DNA of 64,000 bases from Euleptes europaea (taxonomy: Eukaryota > Chordata > Lepidosauria > Squamata > Sphaerodactylidae), in assembly GCF_029931775.1 (NCBI RefSeq), contig NC_079325.1, forward strand, positions 52,622,286 to 52,686,285, read 5' to 3'. Shown here piece after piece: positions 53,832 to 64,000 of this stretch. Positions within the stretch are counted from its first letter, which is position 1. Each line of letters opens with the position of its first letter. The notes under the pieces are model-generated. The model was not told the DNA's origin. It searched no databases and saw only the letters and a list, made by a program, of their open reading frames with translations. The translations under genes were made by a program, and so were the position numbers.

Positions 53832-54350
53832 GCATGGCCCAGGCTATCTGATCTCATCAGATCTCAGAAGCTAAGCCAGGTCGGCCCTGGTTAGGACCTG
53901 GATGGGAGACCGCCAAAGTCCAGGGTCGTTATGCAGAGGCAGGCAATGGCAAACCACCTCTGCTCATCTCTTGCCAGCATGGTGTAGTGGTTAAGAGTGG
54001 TGGTTTGGAGCGGAGAAGTCTAATCTGGAGAACCAGGTTTGATTCCCCACTCCTCCACATGAAGCCAGCTGGGTGACCTTGGGCTAGTCACAGCTCTCTT
54101 AGAGCTCACTCAGCCTAGGGTTGCCAAGTGGTGGTGGGCAAACCTCTGCCAATCCACTTGGCTGCCCACCGACCAGTTACCTCCCAGGGTGTCTGTTGTG
54201 GGGAGGGGAAGGGAAGGTGATTGTAAGCCGGTTTGATTCTTCATTAAGTGGTAGAGAAAGTTGGCATATAAAAACCAACTCTTCTTGCCTTGAAAACCCT
54301 ACTGGGTTGCCATAAGTAGGCTGTGACTTGACAGCACTTTACACACACAT
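53832..54350 (+). repeat. 5S rRNA-derived SINE split by SINE A
   Basis: 5S part CTGATCTCATCAGATCTCAG and GGATGGGAGACCGCC left of 53975; tail GCTGTGACTTGACAGCACTT right of 54288. Confidence 0.88.
53976..54287 (+). repeat. SINE A nested in the 5S SINE
   Basis: TCTTGCC at 53969-53975 and 54283-54289 is the target-site duplication. A further ~63-bp foreign segment (54116-54178) that starts TAGGGTTGCCA sits inside it. Confidence 0.85.
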
Positions 54351-54753
54351 GTCCAGTGGCTCCTTTTTAATTGTAAACTGCCTCGAGCAGGAGTCTGAGG
54401 AAGTAGCATAGAAATATCCTAATTAAAAACATTAATAAAGCCAGTACGTGACATGCTGTGTTCCATTCTCTGGACAGGATGTGGCCTCTTCATGATTTAC
54501 TGGTACAGCTATGGAGGTGTAACCACGACACCTTAACAATTCAACACCCTCTTATGGGGGGGAACTCAGTCTCTCTGTTTTGTTAATAAAAAAAAGATGA
54601 GCAAAGCAGTAGCATTTAGTCTTTCAGCTTGATAGCCCATCGATGCCTCCAGTGGATCCAAAGCAAGGTATATTTAAAGTGCCAGGATTTAAATCCATTG
54701 TCTTTTTGGGGGGCCATAATGTCCAGGTGTTGTTCCTTTTTCCTGGAGTGGAT

Positions 54754-54916
54754 TCACATCCCAATCACAGGAGGTGGCAGGATCCCGATTTCATTGCGGA
54801 GAGACTCCACTGTTTGCTCCCAGCGGTTCTCGTAATAGAAATTTAGGATGCAGCTAGCATTGCTTCCACTCCGAACAGCCCATGGGATGAGATCGGTGGT
54901 CAGGATGTAAAGTTTC
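54754..54916 (-). CDS. COQ4: COQ4 terminal exon (coding part)
   Basis: Acceptor CCTAATAG. Encodes [40 protein letters not shown] and [13 protein letters not shown], then TGA at 54754-54756. The WAV...YYE.RWEQ pattern is diagnostic of COQ4. The 3' UTR continues leftward; an ATTAAA signal on the minus strand near 54366-54372 is the nearest poly(A) candidate I see, but it lies in LINE-derived sequence, so the true 3' end is uncertain. Confidence 0.95.
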
Positions 54917-57900
54917 CTATTAGGAGAGCAGGGGAGGAAAGAAAAAATAACATAAGAGGAAGATCACGACACATTTTCTTATTTGAAAGTCTAATCAGAT
55001 GGCCGTGGCATACTGGCATGGCCTCCCACTGCTCTGGGCCAGACATTTCCTATTTATAATTTAAAATCATATTCCTTTCCAAAATACTGGGCCAAATAAC
55101 AATGACATTCTGATAAACATACACACTTCATCTTAAAAAGCTACCCAGAGAGCTCTGTGGACCTCTTATGGACTGAGAACTGGCTGAAAAATAGGAAACA
55201 GAGAGTAGGAACCAATGGTCAATTCTCACAATGGAGAACTGGAGGGGGAGAGATTCAAAACAGATAAAAGGATTTCTTCACATAACACATAGTTAAATTG
55301 TGGAACTCCCTGCCCCAGGATGTGGGGATGGCTGTCAACTCGGAAGGCTTTAAGAGGGAAGTGGACATGTTCAAGGAGGATAGGGCTATTCATGGCTACT
55401 AGTAAAAATGGCTACTAGTCATGATGCATATCTATTATCTACAGTATCAGAGGAGCATGCCTATTATATTAGGTGATTTGGAACACAGACAGGATATTGT
55501 TGCTACAGTTGTTTGTGGGCTTCCTAGAGGCCCCTGGTTGGCCCCTGTGTGAACAGACTGCTGGACTTCATGGCCCTTGGTCTGATCCAGCATGGCTTTT
55601 CTTATGTTCTTAACTATGCAAAGGGATGCAAATCCAAAACAATAAGTAGTTAAAACCCACAGTAGCAGCTTGGCCCAAAGGGACACAGATTTTGGGGTAA
55701 CTAGGGCAGCCAACTCCAGCGTGGGAAATTCCTGGAGATTTGAGGGCAGAGTGGAATCTGGGGGAGTGAAAGAGCTCAGCAAGAATGTGATACCATAACA
55801 GTCCACCTTCTGAAGCTGCCGTTTCCTCCAGGGGAACTGATCTCTGTAATCTGGAGAACCGCTGTAATTCTATGAGAACTCCAGGCCCCACCTGGAGTTT
55901 GGCAACCTGAAATAACACTCGAAGAAATAAGCCTGAACACAAACTAGCACAAGTTCGAAAAACATTCTGTACTGGCTGTCAGTATTTTCTCTAGCGACAG
56001 AAAAGATATTCTTCATAATGGTTTCATTGTGTTCTTGGTGATAGATGTAGGACAGAGAGTTTCATTTCATAGGTAAAGGCAGCTGTGTCCTCAACTGTAC
56101 AGGAAAGTTGTAGAATATTCTGGTTGAACCTGATTGTTTCCATGCCACATTCTGCTTCCTCACACTGATTCCCAATGTATGCCTTTTTTTTCAGGTCATT
56201 TGTGAGTTAACAAACCAGACTTATCCATGTTATGCATAAATACACATATAAATACCATACACATACTGCATATTTAAACCATGCTACACACATACACAAG
56301 ACAAACAAATCTACAAAACTGACAAGAGAAATGTGGACAGCTGGAACCACTGACAAAAATATAAATGAATAGGGGGGAAAGTTGAAATGGGGAACATTAA
56401 CTTGTTCCAAATGATGCTCTCTGAGAGCTAGCATGATATAGTGGCTAGGAGCAGTGCACTATAATCGGAGAACCGGATTTGATTCCCCACTCCTCCACAT
56501 GAACGACGGACTCTAATCTGGTGAACCGGGTTTGATTCCCAACTCCTCCACATGAAGCCAGCTGGGTGGCCTTGAGCTAGTCACAATTCTCTCTGCGCTC
56601 TCTCAGCCCTACCTGCCTCATAAGGTTTCTGTTGTGGGGAGAGGAAGGGAAGGTGATTGTAAGCTGGTTTGAGTCTCCTTAAAGGTAGAGAAAATCAGGG
56701 TATAAAATCCAACTCTTCTTCTTCATAATTTCCCTTTAGCCTCAAGGTTGCAGTTAGTTAAAAATGTTTTTTCATCCCCTGACACCCCCCACGCCTATTT
56801 CAAATATGGATACTATTCATACTTTTGAACCTAGGAGGTTTTCTCACATGAACAAAAAAATAAGGGGGTGTGGTAGTTCCACAGAATATTTAGGAGCGGG
56901 AATTCTTTCCACTACTTTCTGTCCACAAACAGAATTAGAGTACTCTTCCAGGAACATTCTGCTCCAACACTTGCTTTCCACCAAGAAATTGTACTCTTTG
57001 TACAGTGGACAGTAGTAGGAGAGGCCCTCATCCAGTCATAGTCCCATTGTAAAGATCAGGGTGCATAGTTGTTAATTTACTACTACTCACAACAGCAATT
57101 GGCTCAAAAAATGCTCCAAATGGTTTGCAATAAGATGGAAATGAAATACAAAAATATATTATTAAAAACACTAGACTAACAGGGAGGAGCTCAGTGGCAA
57201 AGCAACTGCCTTGCATTCAGAAAGTCTTCCAGTTGAACACCTGGCATCTCTTAGATCAGGTAGGAGGTGACATGAAAGACTGCAGAGAGCTGCTCTCAGT
57301 CTGAGTAGAAAAGACTAACCTCGACAGCCCAAGGATCCGAGTCAGTATAGGGCAGCTTTTATGTGCTCAACAGCATCAATAAATTGGCTCCTTCCTTTTC
57401 CCTCTAATCTCCTCCCTTTATTAAAACTTCAGCAGCGGAGGAAGGGTTGCACCTCGATTTCCATTGGCTGTCATTTTTATTACCATTTTGAGTTTGTTTA
57501 GTATATACAATTTTGCTAGTCGCCTCAAGTGCCCAAGAGGAAAGGTGAAAGATAAATTTGATAAGCAATACAGAACAGAAGACAACTGCAAACTGCCTTG
57601 GCTTGAAGGTTCTGTTTAGCCACTGATATATCCTCCAAGAATATATCTAATCCCCTTTTAAAGCTATCTAAGCTACCCCATCTGACAGAAGCAGATTTAG
57701 AAAGCTAACTGTTCATGTTGTGAAGCAGTATGTCAATAAAACGAACAGAACAGAAGAACCACCCTGTAGGAGCAGACCGTTTCTTGGATACTGGACCAGC
57801 CTGTTTTACAGAAATCTTGTCAATCCTGAATCTTTTACTCTTCAATATAAGAAAAAGAAGAGTTGGTTTTTACATGCCAACTTTCTCTACCACTTAAGGG

Positions 57901-60900
57901 AGACTCAGACTTACTGAGTCTCCCTTAAGTGGTACTCAGACTCACTTTCCCTTCCCCTCCCCACAACAGACACCCTGTGAGGTAGGTGGGGCTGAGAGAG
58001 CTCTAAGAGAACTGTGACCAGCCCAAGGTCACCCAGCTGGCTTCATGTGTAGGGGTGGAGAAACCAAACCGTTTCACCAGATTAGCACTCGCTGCTCATG
58101 TGGAGGAGTGGGGAATTAAACCCAGTTCTCCAGATTAGAGTCCACCGCTCCAAACCACTGCTCTTAACCACTACACCACACTGGCTCTCTGAGTGAGCCA
58201 CAGGGCAATCCTTTGCAGAGTTACTTCAGACTAAACACGGACTACCAGTATTGAAGAAGGAAACGTATTGTAGTGGTTAAGAGCGGTGGAGTCTGATCTG
58301 GAGAACCAGGCTTTATTCCCCACTCCTCCACATGAGTGGCAGAGGCTAATCTAGTGAACTAATCTCGTGAACTGTCGTGTACTCCTCCATCGTCATTTCC
58401 CCCCCTCTTAATAAAAACCTCAAATGCATTAGGCCTTTCCTTTCAGTGAAGATGATCCACAGCCAGTGTGGAGTAGAGGTTAAGAGCATTGGATTCTAAT
58501 CTGGAGAACCGGGTTCGATTTTCCACTCCTCCACACTAGCGGCAGACTCTAACCCGGTGAACTGGGTTGGATTCCCCACTCCTACACATGAAGCCAGCTG
58601 GGTGACCTCGAGCTAGTCACAATTCTTTTAGAGTTCTCTCAGCCCCACCTACCTCACAAGGTGTCTGCTGGAGGGGCAATTTTATGCCACTTTGAGGCTC
58701 CTTACGGGAACAGAAAAAGCAAGGTATAAAAACCAACTCTTCTTCTTCTTCAAATCCTTGATCATTTTGGTTGCCTTCCCCACCCACCCCCTTTTAGTTT
58801 TGTTCCTATTTTAAAATATATTTATTTCAATGTTTATTCCCTAATTTTTCTCCCCAATGAGGGCCCAAAGTGATTAAAACCTTATTCTCCCTCTTCCATT
58901 CTATCCTCATAACAACCCTGTCTGTGAGGTAGATTTGGGTGAGAGTGTGTGGCTGCCAGAAGGTCATGCAGCAAATCAAACCTGGGTCTCCCACTTTCTA
59001 GCCTGATACTCTAACCACTACACCATGCCGGGTCTCTTTTTTTACACCTGCACATACAATTTTCACATAACTTTTTGCTCCTTATCAAGAAAAAAACGCT
59101 ACCCTGGTCTGTTCTTGTTAATTTTCTTTCCGCCATCAAGTCACAACTGACTTATGATGACCCCTGGTGGGGTTTTCAAGGCAAGAGACGTTCAGAGGTG
59201 GTTTGCCATTGCCTGCTTCCGAGTCAGGACCGTGGTATTCCTTGGATCTCCCATCCAAATACTAACCAAATGGGGCTAGCCTGGCCTATCCAGGTCAGGG
59301 CATAAGAGTTTTTTGGGGTTTTTTGCCTTCAAGTCATAGCTGACTTATGGCAACCCTGTAGGGTTTTCAAGGCAAGAGGTGTTCAGGGGTGGTTTGCCAT
59401 TGCCTGCCTCTGTGTCACTACCCTGGTATTCCTTGGAGGTCTCCCATCCTAGTACTTGCCATGGTTGAGGCTGAGAGTGTGTGACTGGCCCAAGGTCACT
59501 CTGCAAGTTTCCATGGCAGAGTGGGGTCCCAGTCTGACACCTTCACCACTACACCACGCTGGCTTTCCCTTGGTCACCCAGAATTAGTATACAAGGGCTG
59601 TTTCAGAAGAAGGGGATTTCCACACCAGTGAAGGGAGGTATTCTCAACAGTTCCTCCTCTTCCTGTAGACCCCTCATGGCTAACACTGTTCCTATGTATC
59701 CCTGAACTCCAGATCAGCATTCGAGGGAATGTGACGGACGGTGTCAGAAAGGGGAAGGTGAGAAAGTCCCATTTTGTGAGCAACACTTGTTTGGATACAA
59801 CTGACGATCTTACATGGGTTTGATTTTCCGAGATTAATGGTCTGTACAACCCGATAAGAGAATTACTGACCATTGCTCACCATTGTGGAAAGGTTGTCGC
59901 TCAATGGCAGACAGCTCGCTGTGTAGCCAGAAGGTCTCAGGTTCCATCCTTGACATCTCCATTTAAAAGGATCAGGTGATGTGAAAAACCTCTGCCTAAG
60001 ACCCTGGAGAGTCTGACAGTACTGATCTTGATAGACCAATGGTCTGATTCCGTTATAAGGCCTCTTTGTGTCTGCCAGCTTCTCCACAAACTAAATTGCT
60101 TTCTGCCACCCTTCATTTGCTATGGCCTTTGATCTCTGTCTGTAAGATCCCATATCTTTTCCCTTTTTTGCTCTGTAACAAACCCAATGTCAATTAGTAA
60201 ATTCTTAATTACTTTTCTATGATAATATGTAGCCCCCCCCAAATGGATATATCCAAGCTACTTTGTAGGCTGATCAATAGGGTTGCCAGCTCCGGGTTGG
60301 GAAATACCTGGATATTTTGGGGGTGGAGCCTGAGGAGGGCGGGATTTGGGACCTCAATGCCACAGAGTCCAATTGCCAAAGCGGCCATTTTCTCCAGGGG
60401 AACTGATCTCTGTCGCCTGGAGATTAGTTGTAATAGCGGGAGATCTCCAGCCACCACCTGGAGGTTGGCAGCCTATTGATCAAAGTTCAAACCGAACTGC
60501 AGTTTTTTGTTCATTTAAACACATGCTATTTTCCAAAAGAGGCTGCATTTTGGCCCACTCCTACAGGTCCTTTTCTGCATATCCAAACAGGCATTTGGTA
60601 AACTGATGACAATCTTCAAAGGGAACACACAATCTAGTAGGGTTGCCAACCTCCAGGTGGGGCCAGGCGATCTCTTGAAATTACAATTGTTGTCCATACT
60701 ATAGAGTTCAGTGCTCATGGGAAAAAATGGCTGCTTTGGACGGTGGACTCTATGGTATTATACCTTGCTGAGGTCCCTTCCCTCCACAAACCTCAACCTC
60801 CCCAGGCTCCACCCCTAAATCCCCAGGAATTTCCCAACTTGGAGCTGGCAACCCCACAATATAGGTATGTCATGTCTAGTGGAACTTCCCAAATCTTAGT

Positions 60901-61131
60901 TCAGGTAGTGGAAAAGGGCAAGAGTCCAGTAGCACCTTAAAGACTAACAAAAATATTTTCTGGTAGGGTATGAGCTTTCGTGAGCCACAGCTCACTTCGT
61001 TCAGATGTAAGTCACACTTACAGGCTCCTCAACCTACCGGGTGTTAAGTCGAACAGGGCCGAACACTGCTCCCAGAATGCACATGGGCAGGCCAGTCTGG
61101 ACAGCTTCAAACCACTTTACTGCCACCTCCC
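54754..61131 (-). CDS. COQ4: COQ4, last two coding exons
   Basis: COQ4 is a mitochondrial matrix/inner-membrane protein of the coenzyme Q synthome, needed for ubiquinone biosynthesis. Join 61038-61131 and 54754-54916; GT-AG splice sites, matching phase (CG + G gives R). The 83 complete codons plus split codons read [52 protein letters not shown], then [20 protein letters not shown] and a short tail to the stop. This matches the vertebrate COQ4 C-terminus almost without gaps. The conserved HDxxH metal-binding motif is encoded by an earlier exon beyond the right edge. The intron between is 6.1 kb. COQ4 lies upstream of and in the same direction as SLC27A4, as I recall in mammals. Confidence 0.95.
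55130..55615 (+). mobile_element. CR1-clade LINE, ORF2 end and 3' UTR
   Basis: [20 protein letters not shown] at the left (reverse-transcriptase core), a jump, then WNSLPQD-like CR1 end and the 3' UTR ending CAGCATGGCTTTTCTTATGT. Internally deleted; lies in the last intron of COQ4. Confidence 0.75.
55706..55911 (+). mobile_element. hAT MITE
   Basis: TAGGGCAGCCAACTCCAGCG to GAGTTTGGCAACCTG; diverged. Confidence 0.75.
56423..56735 (+). repeat. SINE A
   Basis: GAGAGCTAGCATGATATAGT head to CAACTCTTCTTCTTC tail. Confidence 0.85.
57183..57367 (+). repeat. SINE B, diverged
   Basis: GAGGAGCTCAGTGGCAAAGC head, GGGCAGCTTTTATGTGCTC end. Confidence 0.7.
57853..58196 (-). repeat. SINE A with a perfect snap-back hairpin
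   Basis: Inside the tail region a 20-bp arm (57889-57908) is followed after 5 bases by its exact reverse complement (57914-57933), then the element resumes. Head CACCACACTGGCTCTCT at right. Confidence 0.88.
58262..58382 (+). repeat. SINE A, 5' part
   Basis: ACGTATTGTAGTGGTTAAGA to CTAATCTCGTGAACT, then unrelated sequence. Confidence 0.7.
58460..58752 (+). repeat. SINE A variant
   Basis: CCAGTGTGGAGTAGAGGTTA head; GAGGCTCCTTACGGGAACAG replaces the usual CTTAAGTGGTAGAGAAAG segment, so this is a subfamily. Confidence 0.8.
58897..59033 (-). repeat. SINE D
   Basis: CATAACAACCCTGTCTGTGA to CACTACACCATGCCGGG; reversed 5' two-thirds. Confidence 0.7.
59128..59303 (-). repeat. 5S rRNA-derived SINE
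   Basis: TCAAGTCACAACTGACTTAT tail to TCCCATCCAAATACTAACCA and GGCTAGCCTGGCC; the 5S part is incomplete. Confidence 0.8.
59322..59465 (-). repeat. 5S rRNA-derived SINE, 3' part
   Basis: TTCAAGTCATAGCTGACTTA to CTCCCATCCTAGTACTTGCC. Same orientation as the copy before it. Confidence 0.8.
59478..59569 (-). repeat. SINE D fragment
   Basis: GTGACTGGCCCAAGGTCACT to CACTACACCACGCTGGC. Confidence 0.65.
59868..60082 (+). repeat. SINE B
   Basis: GGTTGTCGCTCAATGGCAGA head, GATCTTGATAGACCAATGGT, end ATAAGGCCTCTTTGTGT. Confidence 0.8.
60278..60475 (+). mobile_element. hAT MITE with 8-bp TSD
   Basis: TAGGGTTGCCAGCTCCGGGT to GGTTGGCAGCCTA. Flanks CTGATCAA (60270-60277) and TTGATCAA (60476-60483) differ at one base. 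Confidence 0.92.
60638..60856 (-). mobile_element. hAT MITE
   Basis: TAGGGTTGCCAACCTCCAGG to GGAGCTGGCAACCCCAC. Confidence 0.82.
61038..61131 (-). CDS. COQ4: COQ4 penultimate exon
   Basis: 94-nt exon; acceptor CTTCTCAG, donor GTAGGT. Encodes the highly conserved [20 protein letters not shown] and [11 protein letters not shown]. The first two bases complete a Gly codon from the previous exon, which was not found between 61132 and 64000. Confidence 0.95.
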
Positions 61132-62270
61132 CTGAGAAGAAGCAACAGAAGATGAAAACAAGTCAGATCTTTGTCAAAAACAGAGAGCCTCCTTCATCGC
61201 CTAGTGGTGAAGTCTCACAGCAACGGAGTAGTAAGAATGTCAGTGGGGAGGGGGTGAACAAGACACCCCCAGGTACCCTTGCTTTTGGGCAGTACAAGGT
61301 CCATGTGGAGAGCCTTTGGATTCCTGCGCCATCAGAGAGACAATGAACTGCTATCATATTTCAAGGCATTCTCAAGTATCAAAAAAGGATCAAGGTGCTA
61401 TGAATAGCTTCTTGTAAAAATGTGAACATTGTTGTTTTTATTATTATTATTTTGTAAGTAAATTTTTTTAAAATGTACCTTTTGATATATTTTAACCAAT
61501 CCTTTTTTGGAGGTGCAACTTAGACTTTCAAACCTGAGCATAACCTGGCAGCAATCAAAAAAACACTGGACAAGTCACTGGTATCGCTTTGTGGAGTTAC
61601 ATATGGTAGTTAAGCGTTACATAGTGGTAGTGGATTTACATGGTTAAGAAGAACAAGCTTGACTGAGCCTACCTAGTAGCAAAAACTACAGAAAGCAAAC
61701 TATTAATAAAGTATTTTAGGTCTTACGCAAAACCATCACATATGTAAAAATCCATGTTTGGTCGGTCACAAAACCAACAATGGCTGGTACAGTTTCTATA
61801 AATCCTAGCAAGTCTTACAGCTGTTCAATGCCACTGGAATAATATTTGACATGCTTTCGCTAAAACAAGTACATACAGAAAAAGAAACACCACTTAAAAA
61901 AAGATGGACCCAGATCTCTGGATCTGCAATGTAACCTAATGATTTCCCCCATCTCTTAACATAACATGGAGTTTCCTTATGATCTTTCTCCAATAGAAAA
62001 GCATTGAAAAAGGGACATAGCACTTAGATTCCCCTATAAAAGACAAGATTCAAATTTGTTCAGCTCATTCCCCAACTCTCTCCTAGATAATTTCTGAATA
62101 ATAAAAGTTCCCTTTGCAAATCCTGAAATGGATGGATGCTCTTCTTACTACATTGAATTTTATAAACTGTTAAAGTTAACAGCTTTGCAGAAGTCTCAGT
62201 ATATAGAAGAAATCAAAAGGAAGCGGAATTTAGTGTTCAACAGACTTGACAATGGTAATGGAAGACAGGT
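61132..62270. other. COQ4 intron, unassigned
   Basis: Searched on the minus strand for the COQ4 exon carrying HDMLHTLLG; not found. No clear repeat until the LINE tail at 62275. Confidence 0.45.
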
Positions 62271-62274
62271 CTAT

Positions 62275-62485
62275 CAGTGGCTACTAGCCATGGTAAATAA
62301 AGGGAACCTCCACATTCAGAGGCAGTCAGCCTCTGGGTCCCAGTGTGAGGAGACAACATCAGGGAAAGGCCTCTATGCCCTACTGTTGAACCCCCAGAGG
62401 AACTGGTGGGCCACTACGTGAGAAAGGATGCTGGACTAGATGGACCACTGGTCTGATCCAGGAGGGCTCTTCTTAGGTTCTTATG
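62275..62485 (+). mobile_element. CR1-clade LINE 3' tail
   Basis: GGAGACAACATCAGGGAAAG, TGGACTAGATGGACCACTGG and TCTTCTTAGGTTCTTATG, the terminal pattern shared with the copies at 4.1 and 36.7 kb. Confidence 0.7.
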
Positions 62486-62489
62486 ACAG

Positions 62490-62702
62490 TGCTTGATGAA
62501 CATATGAAGCTGCCTTATACTGAATCAGACCCTCGGTCCATCAAAGTCAGTATAGTCTGCTCAGACTGGCAGGGGTTTCACGCAGAAGTCTTTCACATCA
62601 CCAACTTGCCTAGTCCCTTCAACTGGAGATGTCAGGGATTGGAACCAGGGACCTTCTGCATGCCAAGCAGATGCTCTATCACTGAGTCACAGCCCCTCCA
62701 CT
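62490..62702 (-). repeat. SINE B
   Basis: ACATATGAAGCTGCCTTATA to ATCACTGAGTCACAGCCCCT; full length. Confidence 0.85.
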
Positions 62703-63500
62703 TAGTTGATAAGTTACGGGTCTTTTATAAAATCTCACAATTTAGCAGCATGATTATTATTTTTCTTTTAGGCCTAGGATGAATAAATACTGTTTACTAT
62801 TTTCAGTGGGGAATTTACATTTTTCTAACCTTTTGAGTTTTACCTTGTAGAAATGGGTTAAGAAGAGGATCAGCATCAGCTCAGATTTTTCTTTATTTAT
62901 GGTCTGCTTGTTTCACTGATTACTGGTTAGGTGCATCAGCTGGATATATCTATCTTATTTATAATCTGCTTGATTGATCATGAATGTAAATAGTTTTGAG
63001 AAATGAAATTAAATAAATGACCAAAATTGTAAACACGTTTTTTATAGGGACAACTACGGTACTTAGAAATCCACGGGTTGCAGGACAGAAGCAGAATTCC
63101 TCTTTCTCACACACGGAGAACGTTTGAAAAGGCATCCTTTTGTCTAACAAGAAGCATTCCTCCTCCTCTTACACAGAAGGGAATGCTTCTTCAAAGAGGG
63201 CACCTGTTATGACCTGCATGCATCATGTTCAAACCAAACAGTTCAGAAGAAGCATCTCTGACACAAGAGGAATCCCTCCATCACATATAACCGTTCCCAA
63301 TGTTTTAACATTTTTCTTGATAACTGTTCCACATTACATATGGGGGTGTATGCACACACCGACTCAGATTTTAATCAACAAATGCAATCAATTGCCTAAA
63401 ATTCCTTTAACAGAGTGACAGCATTCACAAAAACACTACAGGCCTAACAACTAAACCTCAGGCGTCTAACGTGCCCACTACAAGAGACACCCAGCATCAA

Positions 63501-63707
63501 TAAGGTTGCCAACTTCCAGGTACTAGCTGGAGATCTCCTGTTATTACAACTGATCTCCAGACGACAGAGATCCGTTCACCTGGAGAAAATGGCTTTGGCC
63601 ATTGGACTCTATGGCACTGAAGTCTCTCCTCCTCCCCAAACCCCACCCTCCTCAGGCTCCACATCAGAAACCTCCCACTGGTGGAAAAGAAGGACCTGGC
63701 AACCCTA
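63501..63707 (-). mobile_element. hAT MITE with exact 8-bp TSD
   Basis: 207 bp, TAAGGTTGCCAACTTCCAGG to CCTGGCAACCCTA. AGCATCAA at 63493-63500 and 63708-63715 is a perfect duplication. This copy sets the true ends of the family at T...A outside GGGTTGCCA. Confidence 0.95.
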
Positions 63708-64000
63708 AGCATCAACCCTTCAACTTAAAAACGGATGTCACCTGTATGGTCTTCTTTGTCACCATAAGGGCTAGAAACTTTTAAAAAATAGTATTTGACT
63801 GAAACAGTAAATGAGAGCCTTGCAGCTCTCTCCTTCCCACTTTGGACTGATAAGCTTCTGGAGCGGGGGGGGAGGGAGAGAGAGGAGTACCCATGGCAGA
63901 AAAAGGAGAAAATAAATGTCTGCAAAGGGTCAGGCGTCTTTTGGCCTGAAAGAACAGAATGCTAAAAATAACCAGAGTTCCTGGGCTCTGCAGGAGGTGA

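Larger units (their letters stand above)
53660..54450 (+). mobile_element. L2-like LINE 3' end carrying nested SINEs
   Basis: LINE coding end and 3' UTR up to 53830, resuming at about 54351 (TTTTTAATTGTAAACTGCCT ... AATAAAGCC). GTCCAGTGG on both sides of the 5S SINE is its target-site duplication. Confidence 0.65.

Noticed and set aside
53249-53851. 200-codon plus-strand frame
   Set aside because: It crosses a hAT end and an L2-like LINE tail; no single domain.
61132-64000. Further COQ4 exons
   Set aside because: No minus-strand segment matches the upstream COQ4 exons; they must lie beyond the right edge.

Overview
This is vertebrate nuclear DNA, almost certainly from a squamate reptile and possibly a gecko. 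The clues are a dense load of tRNA-derived and 5S rRNA-derived SINEs, RTE-BovB and CR1 LINE fragments, many short hAT-type DNA transposons, and a lizard-like gene order. I recognise two protein genes, both on the minus strand, and one genuine tRNA gene on the plus strand. The species call is inference; the gene calls rest on exon-by-exon reading with splice sites and phases that agree.

Gene layout. SLC27A4 (fatty acid transport protein 4, a very-long-chain acyl-CoA synthetase) runs leftward. Its CpG-island promoter and probable non-coding exon 1 lie at about 43.3-44.3 kb. A 23.7-kb intron 1 follows, then seven coding exons between 19881 and 2858. These encode residues 1-399, including the AMP-binding signature; the remaining exons lie off the left edge. 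About 0.5 kb upstream of the promoter, in divergent orientation, is an intron-containing tRNA-Arg(UCU) gene (44584-44678). Further right are the last two coding exons of COQ4 (coenzyme Q biosynthesis), 54754-54916 and 61038-61131, with the earlier exons off the right edge. COQ4 - tRNA-Arg(UCU) - SLC27A4 is, as I recall it, also the order on human chromosome 9q34, so this looks like old conserved synteny.

Non-coding space. Most of the remaining ~60 kb is transposon-derived. The commonest element is a ~190-210 bp non-autonomous hAT transposon with TAGGGTTGCCA ends, present in about 28 copies in both orientations. Several copies show 8-bp target-site duplications. Other components are a tRNA-derived SINE with a (CTT)n tail, a second tRNA-derived SINE, a 5S rRNA-headed SINE with a BovB-like tail, other hAT elements, several large palindromic elements, fragments of CR1, L2-like, BovB, L1 and an unclassified LINE, and old LTR-element fossils. 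Nested insertions are common and give relative ages.

Regulation. The SLC27A4 CpG island carries a strong ZNF143/THAP11-type motif and a CTCF-core-like site and has no evident TATA box. Two fairly repeat-poor blocks in intron 1 (about 29.99-30.64 kb and 41.3-43.3 kb) are the best places to look for enhancers. I see no new protein system, CRISPR array or bacterial-type feature. The novelty here lies in genome architecture and mobile-element structure.
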